NCBI GenBank assembly: GCA_008921705.1
Contig: VFFE01005991.1
Location: 190,113-254,112 of the forward strand
DNA length: 64,000 nt
Reading direction: 5' to 3'
Source: Burhinus oedicnemus
Lineage: Eukaryota > Chordata > Aves > Charadriiformes > Burhinidae
The stretch's first letter is position 1, and every line of letters begins with the position of its first letter. The notes beneath the pieces were generated by a model. The model was not told where the DNA came from. It worked only from the letters and a program-made list of their open reading frames with translations, and made no database searches. Below, in pieces: positions 39,100 through 50,361 of the stretch. Both the position numbers and the translations under genes were made by a program.

Positions 39100-39267
39100 T
39101 TATCCCAGAAGCGCTACCACCGTTGCTGATGGGCTTGGCCTTGTCCAGCAGCAGGTCCGTCTTTGAGCTGGCTGGCGTTGGCTCCATTGGACGTAGTGAA
39201 AGCTTCTAGCAGCTTCTAACAGAAGGCACCCCTGTAGCACACACCCCCCATCAATAAACCCTACACA

Positions 39268-42200
39268 GGTATGGTCCACATAAAAATTAAACATTAAAAT
39301 GCTAAGAATATTGGTTTTCTGCAAATCTATGAAGTATATTCTAATTTCCTTTTGCATATATTATAAATGAGTTTATAGAGATACAAACAAACTACATAAT
39401 ATGAGAGAAAACAAGCCAGAGTTGCACCTATTTCCTTCTCTTTGATTTCAGCTGACCACTTGTCTTTTGAAAAGCAACGGCAACCACTAACTTTATCTGT
39501 GCAAGAAAACGCAGCGTTTCAAAAGCATAAAGGACTTTTGTAAATTTGTAAGCTGTAAGTCTCCTTTGAACTTATACAAACAAAAAACCCCCATAGCTTT
39601 TAGTAATCTAAAACATTTCCCCTTTTGTTTGAAGGCAACAAGGCAAAACAAAAAGGTCAAAAACCCCATTTCAGAATCTGAAATCAAAGCCATAAGCTGT
39701 AACAGCCAGGGTCAGAGAAGATGGGCGGCCATATTACCCAGGGAATATATGATGACAAAGGAAGAATAATCAAAAGGATTATTGTCTGTCTCACCTCTGA
39801 AACTAAGTCTGAAATGGGCTGTTTCTACATGGAAAGTCTCTAGTCAAGGATATGATATACGTTACCCCAGAAGTCCAGAAGATACTTTGAAAATTAGAAA
39901 GGCTCAAATGTCAGGATTTCTATCTTACAGCATTATCAACTGTAATGAGGAAACAGAAGCCTTCTTTAATAACCAACTGTTTAGCACGTGAATGAAAGAG
40001 TTAACAAAACCATAAATAGCAAAGGTCTGTTAAAGAAAAGTTTCATAAGAAGCCTAAGGACGGTGACATTTTACCTTTGCTACCACAAATCAAGAATTAG
40101 AGGACATGCCTTATCAGGTGAAAAAAATATATCCTGGAACTATCACGCACAATCCTGCAAAATTTGGCAGGATTAACACTCTATTAAGAGAAAGCAAGTG
40201 GATTGAACTACTACAGATAGAGGACAGATTTTATTTTTTTTTTTAATGTTTTACCTCTTATCTTTTAACTTCTCATCTACTCTGGGATATTACTTATGAC
40301 AAAATGGGTGACTCTCTCAGACACTGAAAGCCAAATTCAGCTACTAACTTGATTGATATTTATATCCAGAATGAACTCAATCTTATACTCAATACTTACA
40401 AATTATCTGGATCACTTCCATCACAATGTGCTGAAATTCCTGAGCAAACTAGCTGATGGATTTTCCATTACCTTCTGAAATAATAAATATACTTGCCAAT
40501 AATTTTGTAAATATTTTTGTCATATGTTTAGTAAACAAAAAAAACAAACAACAACAACAAAAATCCAAGAAAAAAACAAAATAATTTTACTCGCCAGGAC
40601 AGAAAATTTGAGAACGTGAATTCACAATTCTTCAGGCCTGACATGTCAATCATCAGCAGCTCATAAACTGACAGCTGCTTGGCACAATTGATTAAAGGGG
40701 TTTATACATTCAGATCACAAAGTGCAGATTAATAAGAAGATAAAGCATCCCAAATGATGCAAAACATCACTCTGCCTCATAGCTCACCTTCTAGTTACCT
40801 GCCACTAGTTTATCTGTGTGCTTCACACACACAGGACTTGCTTCTGTATTGGAACTAAGAATTGTAAGACAAAAAGGGCATGAGATTTCTCCAAGCAACA
40901 CCTGCTGTGTACACATCTACATCTAGTCTACTAAGCTTCCTCTGTTGTCAATGAAGAGACGTAGGAGCGGGTATGCAATAATTCATCTACTTTCAGACAC
41001 AGATGAGATAAAATGAGTCACATTAAAACTATAGTGTTCACACATTCAACATATTTCAGTTACCTCTCCTAGTCCTTTTTCTTTCTTCTTCCCCAGAATT
41101 TGATGTAGATTAATGTTGAACTTATCAAAGTTACATATATACAGGCACTTTGCAACAATACATCCTAGACAGACAGATACAGAGAAACACCTTCTACTAA
41201 ATAAATCATTAAGGTCCAAAGGAAAATGATAGTTTTCTTGAAATGTAGGACTCTGCTGACTAGCATCTAAATTCCCTTCGCTCAGAATCATGGAAGTAAA
41301 TGATAATTCTACGCTTCATTAAAATATAAAGCTACACGTACATGCAGTAGCTTCTAAATGTGCTCTCCCAAAGCAGAAGTGGCTCCTGCACCTCAGTGTC
41401 CAGCAGTCACCACGGTCAGTGACCAGAAAGCCAGATTATTATTGTGTGTCTTTGCTGCTATCCCTACACTGCTTAAATAGTCCTATTTCTTCTAGGTTCT
41501 TGGATCTTGAAGGTTGTGCTACACAATATATTTATTCTTAGAAAATTTTAGAAATCTGACGTGAAGAGACATTGAACAACAAGCTTTACAGTGATTGAAT
41601 GTAATCGTTTTAAAGTTAGACCAGATTTATATTGATTGCATCCTATAATACTTAGGGACGCACTACACAAAACTGCAGTTTTTATCCTTCCTACTCATCT
41701 ACACAAGCACATTTTTAAAACAAACCTGTATTTTTTTCTGACATAGTACAGGAATAATTTCATTCCCTGAATATCTTAGGGTTAAAAAAAATTCTAAAAT
41801 TGTCCTTTTACAAAGCTGCTAAAGATCACTGAAATGTAACCTTTATGATAGGTCAGTAAACATCAGATCAGTAAACAGAAACATGTCTTTGCCTCCAATG
41901 AATGTACTGCATTTCAAGAGCTGTGTTCATCCCATCTACAAATACAATTTAGCGTAAGCAGTCACATTCTATTTTCTCACTTTAAAAATGCCCAGAGATC
42001 AGCTCTCAAATTTATGCTGTGATTTGCTTGAATGAAAGACTATTTGAAATTTTTGGTTGGTGTAAATAAAAAAGTCAGATATAAACATTTCCTGCAATTC
42101 TGAAATAAAAAACAAAATCATATTAGAGTTGGATATCCGATGCATCAAATTATGATGACTGGAAACGCATTAAATAAGAAAAATCCTCTTACATTGCATT

Positions 42201-42932
42201 TTTCTTTAAACATAATTCATTTCTATTCTACACATTTACTTAAAATCAATCACAGACCAAGTGCGGCTGCAATTAGTTTGCACTTTACTACCCGTATCAG
42301 TGATTATATCTGGAGAGGTGTAGGGAATAATAGCACTTGTCTGGCTTTTTCACTACCCAGTAGTTGATCACTACAGAGGCAGAATGCATGAAGAGTGGCT
42401 ACCATTCCTTTAGTGTTTGCAAATAAGTGGCTCTCCTAGCCCTCAAATTACCTGCCATGTGATTTTGCTGTATTAGCTTAAGCGTTCTTGTAACAATGTA
42501 CAGTTGTATTCTGAACATAATACTATCTCGAGAGAATTACAAGGCATGTTTTCAAACAATAAATTAAGTGTACTGCACACAGGACAACCTGATACAACGG
42601 GGGGCATGTGCAGTAAGGTGAAAAAGCTGATTGTTCCAAGTAGAGATTTTTCTCCACAACAGGAATACAACAGTTCAATAGTTTGTATAATAGGTTGACA
42701 GCCTTTCAAAATTACTAGACCACTCCAGAAAACCATAGAAATAGCTATTGTTGTGGTATTTCTTCCCCATTAAGACTTAGGAAATATTCCCAGAGCTGTG
42801 ACTCCAGGATCTTGTTTAAGAAAAGATTATAAAAAGGATGTAAAGTACTTTATTGCCACTTAGGTTACAAAACTGGAGGTGGAGAGCTGCCCTAGTATTT
42901 CAGAAACCTGGGATAGACTAAGAAAACATCCA
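39268..42932. other. AT-rich non-coding DNA
   Basis: No gene recognised. Contains an A/C-rich microsatellite at 40,533-40,582. Confidence 0.6.
40533..40582 (+). repeat. (CAA)n / A-rich microsatellite
   Basis: Run of AAAC and CAA units (AACAACAACAACAAAAA) flanked by A-runs. Confidence 0.85.
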
Positions 42933-42967
42933 TTTAAGCACTTTGAAGTGCTTAAAATGTTTAAGCA
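42933..42967. promoter_or_regulatory. Overlapping palindromes built on TTTAAGCA (candidate factor-binding cluster)
   Basis: TTTAAGCACTT-TG-AAGTGCTTAAA is a perfect inverted repeat with 11-bp arms (42,933-42,956). Its right arm is also half of TGCTTAAA-ATG-TTTAAGCA (42,949-42,967). So three copies of TTTAAGCA lie within 35 bp in alternating orientation. AAGTG is the core bound by NKX2-type homeodomain proteins, but the flanks here are not a clear consensus. A structural or binding role is inference. Confidence 0.35.
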
Positions 42968-43034
42968 TTTTGCCAGATACTCTTGTAGACTCAGAAGCTG
43001 CACAAATTTTCTGGTTCTGATTCACCTCTTGCAG

Positions 43035-43277
43035 AGACCAGCTGATGCTGCAAAGCTGCGCAATGTGTGTGAAGGATGGAATAGCTCAGTGATATCCACA
43101 GGCGAGGCCGGAAACAGCCATTTCATCTATTTTGGTAAAAACTTGTCTCCCCAAGAGAAGCGGCTAAAGCAGCAGTTACATCGTTTGAAGCAGCACTTGA
43201 AAGAGCCACACAAAGGGGTCAGTGAAGCGCAAAGACAAGGGGGAGAGCAGCCCTGCGCTCCTAACTGGCAGGAGAAG
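43035..43277 (+). other. Candidate coding exon, 81 codons, phase 0-0, product unknown
   Basis: A 243-bp segment bounded on the left by a pyrimidine-rich acceptor (GATTCACCTCTTGCAG, AG at 43,033-43,034) and on the right by a strong donor (GAGAAG|GTGAGC, GT at 43,278-43,279). The frame that is open before the acceptor (from 42,879) stays open throughout, so both borders fall between codons. Composition is near 50% GC, above its surroundings. The translation holds a basic stretch with heptad-like leucines, RLKQQLHRLKQHL (43,161-43,199, Leu spacing 4-3-4), suggesting a short coiled coil. I recognise no family. The frame continues past the donor to a stop near 43,325, and antisense frames are also open, so chance is a real alternative. 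Confidence 0.2.
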
Positions 43278-43493
43278 GTGAGCATCACTAACGCATTGGT
43301 GGTTAAGGCAATGTTCCGTTGTTGATTGCTTGTGCTGGTGGTCTGTACTGATTTGTAAAGAAAAAAGGGCCAGATGAATTTCATCTTTGTGATTCTTGGA
43401 AAAAGGGGTTTCAGTGTGTATGCACATGTACTTTCATAACAAAACAGAGCGTCCAGCACAACCCTAGCATATGCTTAGGTAATCTGGAATTTG

Positions 43494-43547
43494 AAAAAAC
43501 AAACAAACAAACAAACAAACAAAAAACCCAAAAACCAAAAACCAAAC
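43494..43547 (+). repeat. (AAAC)n microsatellite with A/C-rich extension
   Basis: Six or more AAAC units centred on 43,497-43,521, followed by irregular CCCAAAAACC-type sequence. Confidence 0.95.
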
Positions 43548-46243
43548 TATTCTACATGGAAAAAATTAAAAACCTTTCAAAACATATTTTTCTTAAAAAG
43601 ATGAACCACTTCACCCTAAGTAAAAAGAAACTTGAAAGACTTGAAATTATGAGAAAGCTTGTAACAAAACGTGAAAGTCTTTTACTTGTAACTCCAAAAA
43701 GACCAGAACTTTTTCACTGCACTGCTTCGGGGTGTGCTGTATCTAGCACTTCCGTTAGGCAGGGCGTTTAGGGTTGAAAACCTAAGACTGCATGAGAAAC
43801 AGGTAATCATTTTGGTATTATCCTTAATTTTCCCAACAATCATTGCCAGAAAGAGAAATGCAAGTAATGGCTTTTTTTTTTATTCTCATTACAAACTCTG
43901 TCTTTCTGAAGCAATATCAGAATTTTAATGACTCATATATTCTGTGAACGAGCATAATGAACACTACCACTCTGACACTTTCAATGTTCTGTAATTTGAT
44001 TTGTTGGCAATTCCTATTCTCTCCTGTTTACAATCTGCAGGAAAGAGGTGAAGTATCTAGCCAGTCAAAATAGAGAATATTTATAAGACTCAACTTTATG
44101 GATTCATTTTAACTCTCCAGTAAAGTGGAGAGCTTTACCTTATTATACATCTTGAAAAACCAATATGCACATACCCGAGCAATAGCAATTTTTCCGAGAG
44201 CAGCCATATTATGAGTTCAAATAGCTTCAGGGGAGAACTTAGCCATATGTTTAGCAAGTCTCCCAAAAGTTTAAATTCTTCTGCTTAATAAAGTAGATAC
44301 ACAAATGTTAATGCCCCTTTCTTGGTACAGAGCTAAGATGAATTTTTAAATCTGCAGTTTCTAGCTGTTGTCTCAAGGATGCAAGGAGAAAGCAAGGTGA
44401 TGCTCCCAGGCTGTGGACTGACCAGCTGATATGGGAAGGGTGCCCAGCAGCAAGTCGTACAGCAGAGGCACTGTCCATCTCCTCATTTCCAAACTGTTTC
44501 AGTGTGCCGTCACCCACGCTCATCCTTGTCAGCATGGTTCCATTGCCAGGATGACCCTGCTGTCCCCCAGATAAGGACTAACAGCTACTCCTTCCATAGT
44601 AAATGATGCTCCCTATATAAATCATACCTGACACCTGCTTGGTTACGATAGCTGGAACTTGTCTCCTCCATCAGTTATCTCAGCTGTGTCCCACATGACC
44701 CTTTGCACTGCCAGCAAATGAGGGAAACCTTTGTTAAATGTTCCCTGAATTAGAATCATTAATAAGGTTTTGTGCAAATAACATTTTCGGGTTCTTAATT
44801 CACTTTTTTAATGGATTAAACAGAAGAGTTTCTAATTTTATAACAAATATACCCAGCACATGTTTATTGTCTAAGCTTTCAACAGATAAACAGACACATA
44901 TCACACCCCTTGTTTAGGTGTCTATCACCATGTGTGACACAATCATTATCTTAGTACTACGCTCATGCAATGTGCTGCATGGACAGCAGTAAAGACAGAG
45001 CCCTCTCGTCTCTGCACTGAGCAGAAAGCAGCAACATGAGGCTTCTTCAACATCTCTCTTCATTCTGAACTGGAAAAAATAAGAAATAGAAATTGCTGGG
45101 GAAGGTGGTTCAGTCTTTTTCCTTCGGTGTTCTCTGTTGCAAATGCTGATTTGTGCCTAATTTGATATTTACTCCTCTCTACTAGTTTATAGTGGTATCT
45201 GCCTATCTACATTTCACCTACTGGGGGATGGAAATAAATCTTTATTAAAAAGCTTGTTTTCCTTCATCTGAATTCAGACCTCTAAAAAAAAAAAAATCAT
45301 TTTTGACATTTCAGATTTGCACAACTAACTTTGATATGAAAAGCTTTTTTATGGCCTCATCTCTTGGACTAAATATCATTTTAAAAACTAAGTAATTTTT
45401 CTTTATATTTTAAATGCCTAGGAAACAATTAGAATCCTCTTTACCAAAGAAGACTCCTTTATAAATTTTAATAGCAGTTTCAAACTATTTTTTAATGCTC
45501 CCTCTGAATTATACAACACCCTAAACACCACAACATGTTAACATTATCTTTGTAATATTTTTTAAAATTCTGTTTGAAACACCAAAAAGTACCTCAGCAA
45601 GGAATAAGATGCAAGCACCAGCATTAATGATGAAATCCCATTGATACATTTCATATACACGAAAAAATTAATGCAAGATGAATGGTGAACACTGGATAGA
45701 TTTCTTTCTGCAGAGACTTCCACGTCATACTTCTGGCTGATGACAGAAGTCTATTAACAAAATTAAGTAACAACCTTGTAAGTATATGAAATATTAATGT
45801 ATCAGGGAATAAAAGAAAACAGCTTTCAGACAAAACAAAAATACCTCACCTATGGTGAAAGTGATAGTGGTGAGTGCATATATATTTTATCGTAAAAGAC
45901 TATAACCTGGTTCAATGGTTTAAATAGGAAAGCTCTTAACTTTTCCAGTAATCACATAAAAACCCCATATAAATAAGAGCCCTTCATTGCATGTTGTTCA
46001 ATGTACACAAAGAATGAAACAGCATTCTCTTAAAATCCACTCATTTAATGCAATTTTAACAATTAAAAGAGAAATGTTTCATTGATCAATTCTACTACTT
46101 TCAAAGCTCTTTTGTAAACTAAAATCATTTTCATAATTGTCATTAAGATACATTTCAAGCTTTCTGATCTATTTGCTTGGCGTGTGTATGACATACTGTA
46201 GCTGAAGGAAATTAAGTACATCTCAAAACCAGTTAAAAAATTC

Positions 46244-46268
46244 AGAATAGGAGGGGTCCTCCTATTCT
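46244..46268. repeat. Perfect inverted repeat, 11-bp arms, 3-nt loop
   Basis: AGAATAGGAGG-GGT-CCTCCTATTCT. A tight hairpin or cruciform is possible. No associated gene. Confidence 0.85.
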
Positions 46269-49200
46269 ATATAATGTGGAAGCAAGCATACTTCACAGTA
46301 AATTTCCAGCATTTGTGTGTTTTGCTTTTGTAGTACTCATCAGCTTGACAGAAAAGATAGGAAAACTGCTTAGATACTCGGCTTCCACAGCACCTTTTGT
46401 CCTATTTGATGGACAGGAGCTCCAGTCACAATACTTCTTTTCAGTGCCAAAATCTTTATTTTAGAGTCATTCTGCCCTACTTACCCAGCATCTGTTGTTC
46501 CTCTACCTCCAGAATACATCATTTTCTTATAACCTTCTCCTAGCCTTTAACCGTTCCTGCTTTTCCATGGCAGGGTGTGTACTTTCAGAGTGCTAATGAC
46601 TGAGCTGCCTCCCTATACAGGCCCTCCTAGCATACAAGAAGAGAGCTTCTGAGCTGGGTAGGCTATGTGCCCCACATTAAAGCGAAGCACCATGCTATCT
46701 GAAGCAGACTAAAAGTGTTTGCATAAGGAATTCATGCTGGTTTACTACCTTCTATCTGGGCTTGCCTTTTGAGTCCTTGAAATGTCAGCCAACTCCAGGG
46801 AAGATTGCACCGATTTACTGACTCATTATTTGGGGTTTTGGAGGTTACTCCTAGGGAAGCAATACATGGAAATGAAAATTTTGCATCATCAACTTTTGGC
46901 AAATCTCACAGAGGAATCTGCATCAAAACAGTAAGCTGAAAAATTTGAAACAGCAACTGTAAGCACAGCTGGGATTGCAAGAATTGAAAAGCAAGAATTT
47001 GAAGGTATGACAAACATCTCCCTGGTTATTTCGCAGGTAAATGTGCATGTAGAATGCGATTAAACTGTTCGGAAAGACTTAAAAACAATAGATCTGCCTG
47101 ATTTTCCATGTACTAACAATGATATATACGCACCGTAAAGGAACAAGAAACCTGACAAACTGTCAGAAATGCAGACAAATCCCCTGAAGTCCCATCCACA
47201 TATCAATCCCAGCTTTTTGTTTGCTAGACTCATGCAATTGGAAACAGCCCCTCTCTCTCCCGATCTCTAGCTCCTGAATCAGATCCTTCCCTGAAAGAGC
47301 AGCAGTCGCTCTCTGAAAGCTGAGAGTAGACAGGAAAGTTCGGGAAAAGAGCAGGTCAAAGCGTGGAGGAGCAGGAGCAGGGAGCACAAGCACAAGGTTA
47401 CCAGCTGACTGCCGGGAAAATAGTACCGTCCCTCACCCCAGACAATGTCCAAAATCCAGAGAGACGGGAAAAGAATCAGCTCTTTTACAGGGGATGAAGA
47501 GGGTTCATGCTAAGACAGAAAGAACTGCTAGGCAGGAAAAATCTCACCTTTGATAGAATATAACATACAAATTTTCCACTCAACAGATGCATTCACTGAA
47601 ACTACAGAACAGTTCGTTACTATGATCAGCAAGTTTCCTTTGGAAAGATTTCCCCTGATTGTGAATATATTCTTCTGAACCTGACCTATACCAGCAGAGT
47701 TATTTAAAATGAATAGTTAAAATATGGAAATCTTGCAAAAAAAGACACGTTTACCAATATTAAGTATGCCCTAGCTTTAAAAATAAAAATTAAAAAAAAT
47801 TAAAAATCCTAGTTACAGGCTTACTTCATGTCAATATTAATATAATGCTAAAAAGTAAAACCACAAGATATGGAAATCATTATTACCTGGACTCCTAATA
47901 CAGTCGTTCTCCAAATCTGTACTAAAGCAAGTTTGCAAGTGGAAAGCATTACAACCTTCATGGATATGTTCAAGGATACTGTTGCAAGAATATTCTGGAT
48001 GTTTATTGGTTCAGGGTTTTTTCGCCACAAGTTTTGGTACAGGTTCCGTTTCCCTTTTTGGAAGACTATTACAAGATGGTTTCCTAACATACAGTGAGAA
48101 TGCAGGTACACATTTCAACAGCCTCCAGGAGCAATATTCCAATGCTGTCTAGTTACATATCTTTCTCTCAACATATCGATACATAGTAATAAAGTGTTAA
48201 ACAGATTATTTTCTTTTACACGTTTCTGGGTGTCATCCTCATCTGAGTAGAAGCTGCTCCTGGTGCAATAATTATAAGCTTCCAACCAGAGAATGACAGA
48301 CAGAAGATCTTCATTCTTCCAAAGGAGAAGAGCCAAGCTGTTGCTGTGGTTTATTATATAAAACCCTTAGTTTTGATATGCAATTAAAATGCCAATTTTC
48401 TTAAAGAGCCATTCTCAATCAGATAGATCTGATTAAATTTGCATAGCTTAAGCATGAGAATTAAAATGACTTGAAATTGAGATAAACTATGCTTGAAAGC
48501 ATACACACATTGCTTGCACAACTGTCTAAACAATAAACTCTTTAGAGCCAGGACTATCAGACTATGGGTGTGGCATTTATGCAACGCGTCACATGGGCGA
48601 TAGCAGCCCAAGCAAGGACACCACTCTGCCAAAACAGTCTTCAGAAAGTAGATACCCCAGGAGAGGGACAGAATGGATGCCACAGTCAAATCAGGGAGCA
48701 TTGCAATCCATAATTCTCTAACGTACACTATATAACACAAAGAGCACTTCAGATGGACAATAACTGTGCTATACAAGTATCACGGAAGCAAGAGAAGGCT
48801 TTAAAGTCAAGGCAAGAGCTTGAATGAAAATAGCTGGTCTAGAAAAGAAACATGTCAGAGACAGAAACGGCAAGTAATTGCAGCACTGCCTGGATAGGGG
48901 CAGAGACTCATCTAAAAGACAAACGTAGCAGCCACATGCTGCAGGGTAAGCAAAGTAAAGACCACTTGCTCCTTGGATTCATGGTCTAGGTATCAGAGGA
49001 GCGAGGTCTTGGTCCAGTCATAAACCTGGCAGGGGGAAGATGGCCCAACCTAGACTGAGGGCACGAGGCTGCAGACAACCTTCTCTTTTTATAAGGGCAC
49101 ACCTTTTTCATTGCCGAAATGAAAACAACAGCGTCATGAAACAAGGACAGGTCAAATAATAATGTAAGTAGACTTTGATCCCCGTTTTGACAGCTGGCTG

Positions 49201-50121
49201 AATCCAGCCCTCCTCTGAGGGCGCAGCACTCAAATTTATGTTGTAGAAGATCATTGCAAGATAAAAAAATGAATTGCATTGGACGTATCTGGATGTATTT
49301 GGCCAAACTCTACTATGCATAGAGTTCTAACTGACTGCAAAGGGAGTCAGGTTAGAAGGAAAGAACCCTTCTCTTTACATTTTACACTCTCAAGTTTAGA
49401 AAACATTCCAGAATTTAGAACTCTGTATGACAGCACAACACAGCGAACCATTAAGAAACAGAAGTGCCTTGCTGATTGGGTTTTTTTGATGACCAATGGC
49501 ATAAGTACAGGCAAACAAACACCTATTGAAAGGCCAATATTAATTTTCTCCTTTCAATAATTAAAATACTACTTGAAAACACTTATTTTTCTTTGTCATT
49601 TAAAATATATATAAAATATATTAGTTCCAGGTCAAAATGAAGCACCATCACACATCACTGGCAGGGAAAACAGTGCTTTCCCCCCGGAGCTCAAGAACTG
49701 ATATCCTAGATCCATTAAAACTCGGCAGAAATGTGTGATGTGTTAAAAAAGTAATTGAAAATAAATATTATACTTATTTGAAATTACAAACCACTTCACA
49801 CTATTAATTACCTCAGCAAGCTGTGTATTTTTACACTTGTAATCACTCACAGAGATAAGATCACTGCTAAAGCAGACTGAAAATAAATATACATGCCAAT
49901 AGCTGTTTCAAAGAAAAACAAACTAAAACAATGTTTTCCCCAAACATCTTGAAGACGCTGATCTGTGCCCATGCTTGCTGAGAATTCCTGTCCCTACTAG
50001 CCCTGTAATGATGATTTGGAGCAGCCCTTCACAAATCATAAATGACCAGTCCATAATCCCCCCCGTACAGCTACCAGCTCATAAAAGGTTATACTGCGTT
50101 ATGGAATCAATGTTTCCTATA

Positions 50122-50235
50122 TGATAGAATGATAGAGCAGTTCCAACTAGAAGGGACCTCCCTGGAGGTCACCTAGTCCACGACCCTGCTCAGAGAAGGT
50201 TTAATTATATTAGGTTTCTCACGGACTTGATCACC
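50122..50235 (-). mobile_element. Old CR1 3'-end fragment, copy 5
   Basis: The plus strand reads GATAGAATGATAGAG, then TTCCAACTAGAAGGGACCTC, GGTCACCTAGTCCA and GACCCTGCTCAGAG: the reverse of a CR1 3' tail and hairpin region. Weaker similarity continues to about 50,235 (AGGTTTCTCACGGACTTGAT). Diverged, so likely old. Confidence 0.8.
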
Positions 50236-50275
50236 AGGTATGCCAGAGGAAAAAGAAAGAAAAAGAAAACAGTTC

Positions 50276-50361
50276 ACAGAATCACAGAGGTTGGAAGGGA
50301 CCTCTGGACATCATCTGGTCCAACTCCCCTGCCAGAGCAGGGTCACCTACAGCAGGTTGCC
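50276..50361 (-). mobile_element. CR1 3'-end fragment, copy 6
   Basis: The plus strand reads CACAGAATCACAGAGGTTGG, AAGGGACCTCTGGA, CATCTGGTCCAACTCCCCTG and GGTCACCTACAGCAGGTTGC, the reverse of the last 90 bp of CR1. It is cleaner than copy 5, lies 40 bp away in the same orientation, and is separated from it by an AAAGA-rich spacer. Only the tail was inserted, a very short 5'-truncated copy. Confidence 0.9.

Larger units (their letters stand above)
38165..39267 (-). mobile_element. Solo LTR of an avian endogenous retrovirus (LTR 2), about 1.1 kb
   Basis: On the minus strand this matches, from memory, a long LTR-type repeat common in bird genomes. It has TG...CA ends; on the plus strand it reads from TGTGGTGAGCTGACCCTGGC to about AAACCCTACACA. 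On the minus strand, a TATA-like ATATTTAAG lies at about 39,091-39,099. A variant poly(A) signal (AGTAAA, plus-strand TTTACT at 38,347-38,352) sits near the other end, replacing the AATAAA I recall in relatives. Between them is a GC-rich zone of tandem CTGCTCCAG-containing units. The flanks TGTAT (38,160-38,164) and GGTAT (39,268-39,272) match at four of five bases, consistent with a decayed 5-bp target duplication. No internal viral genes remain. Open frames inside (for example 38,494-38,919 on the plus strand) are by-products of low stop density, not genes. Confidence 0.85.
43278..50121. other. Long AT-rich stretch without a recognisable gene
   Basis: About 6.8 kb. Contains an (AAAC)n microsatellite at 43,494-43,547, an A-run near 45,285-45,297 and a perfect 11-bp-arm hairpin at 46,244-46,268. 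Overlapping open frames on both strands near 47,850-48,110 have no recognisable product. Confidence 0.6.

Noticed and set aside
38442..39209. Cluster of overlapping open frames on both strands, some rich in Cys, Ser and Leu repeats
   Set aside because: All lie in LTR 2; the repetitive peptides are translations of its tandem units.
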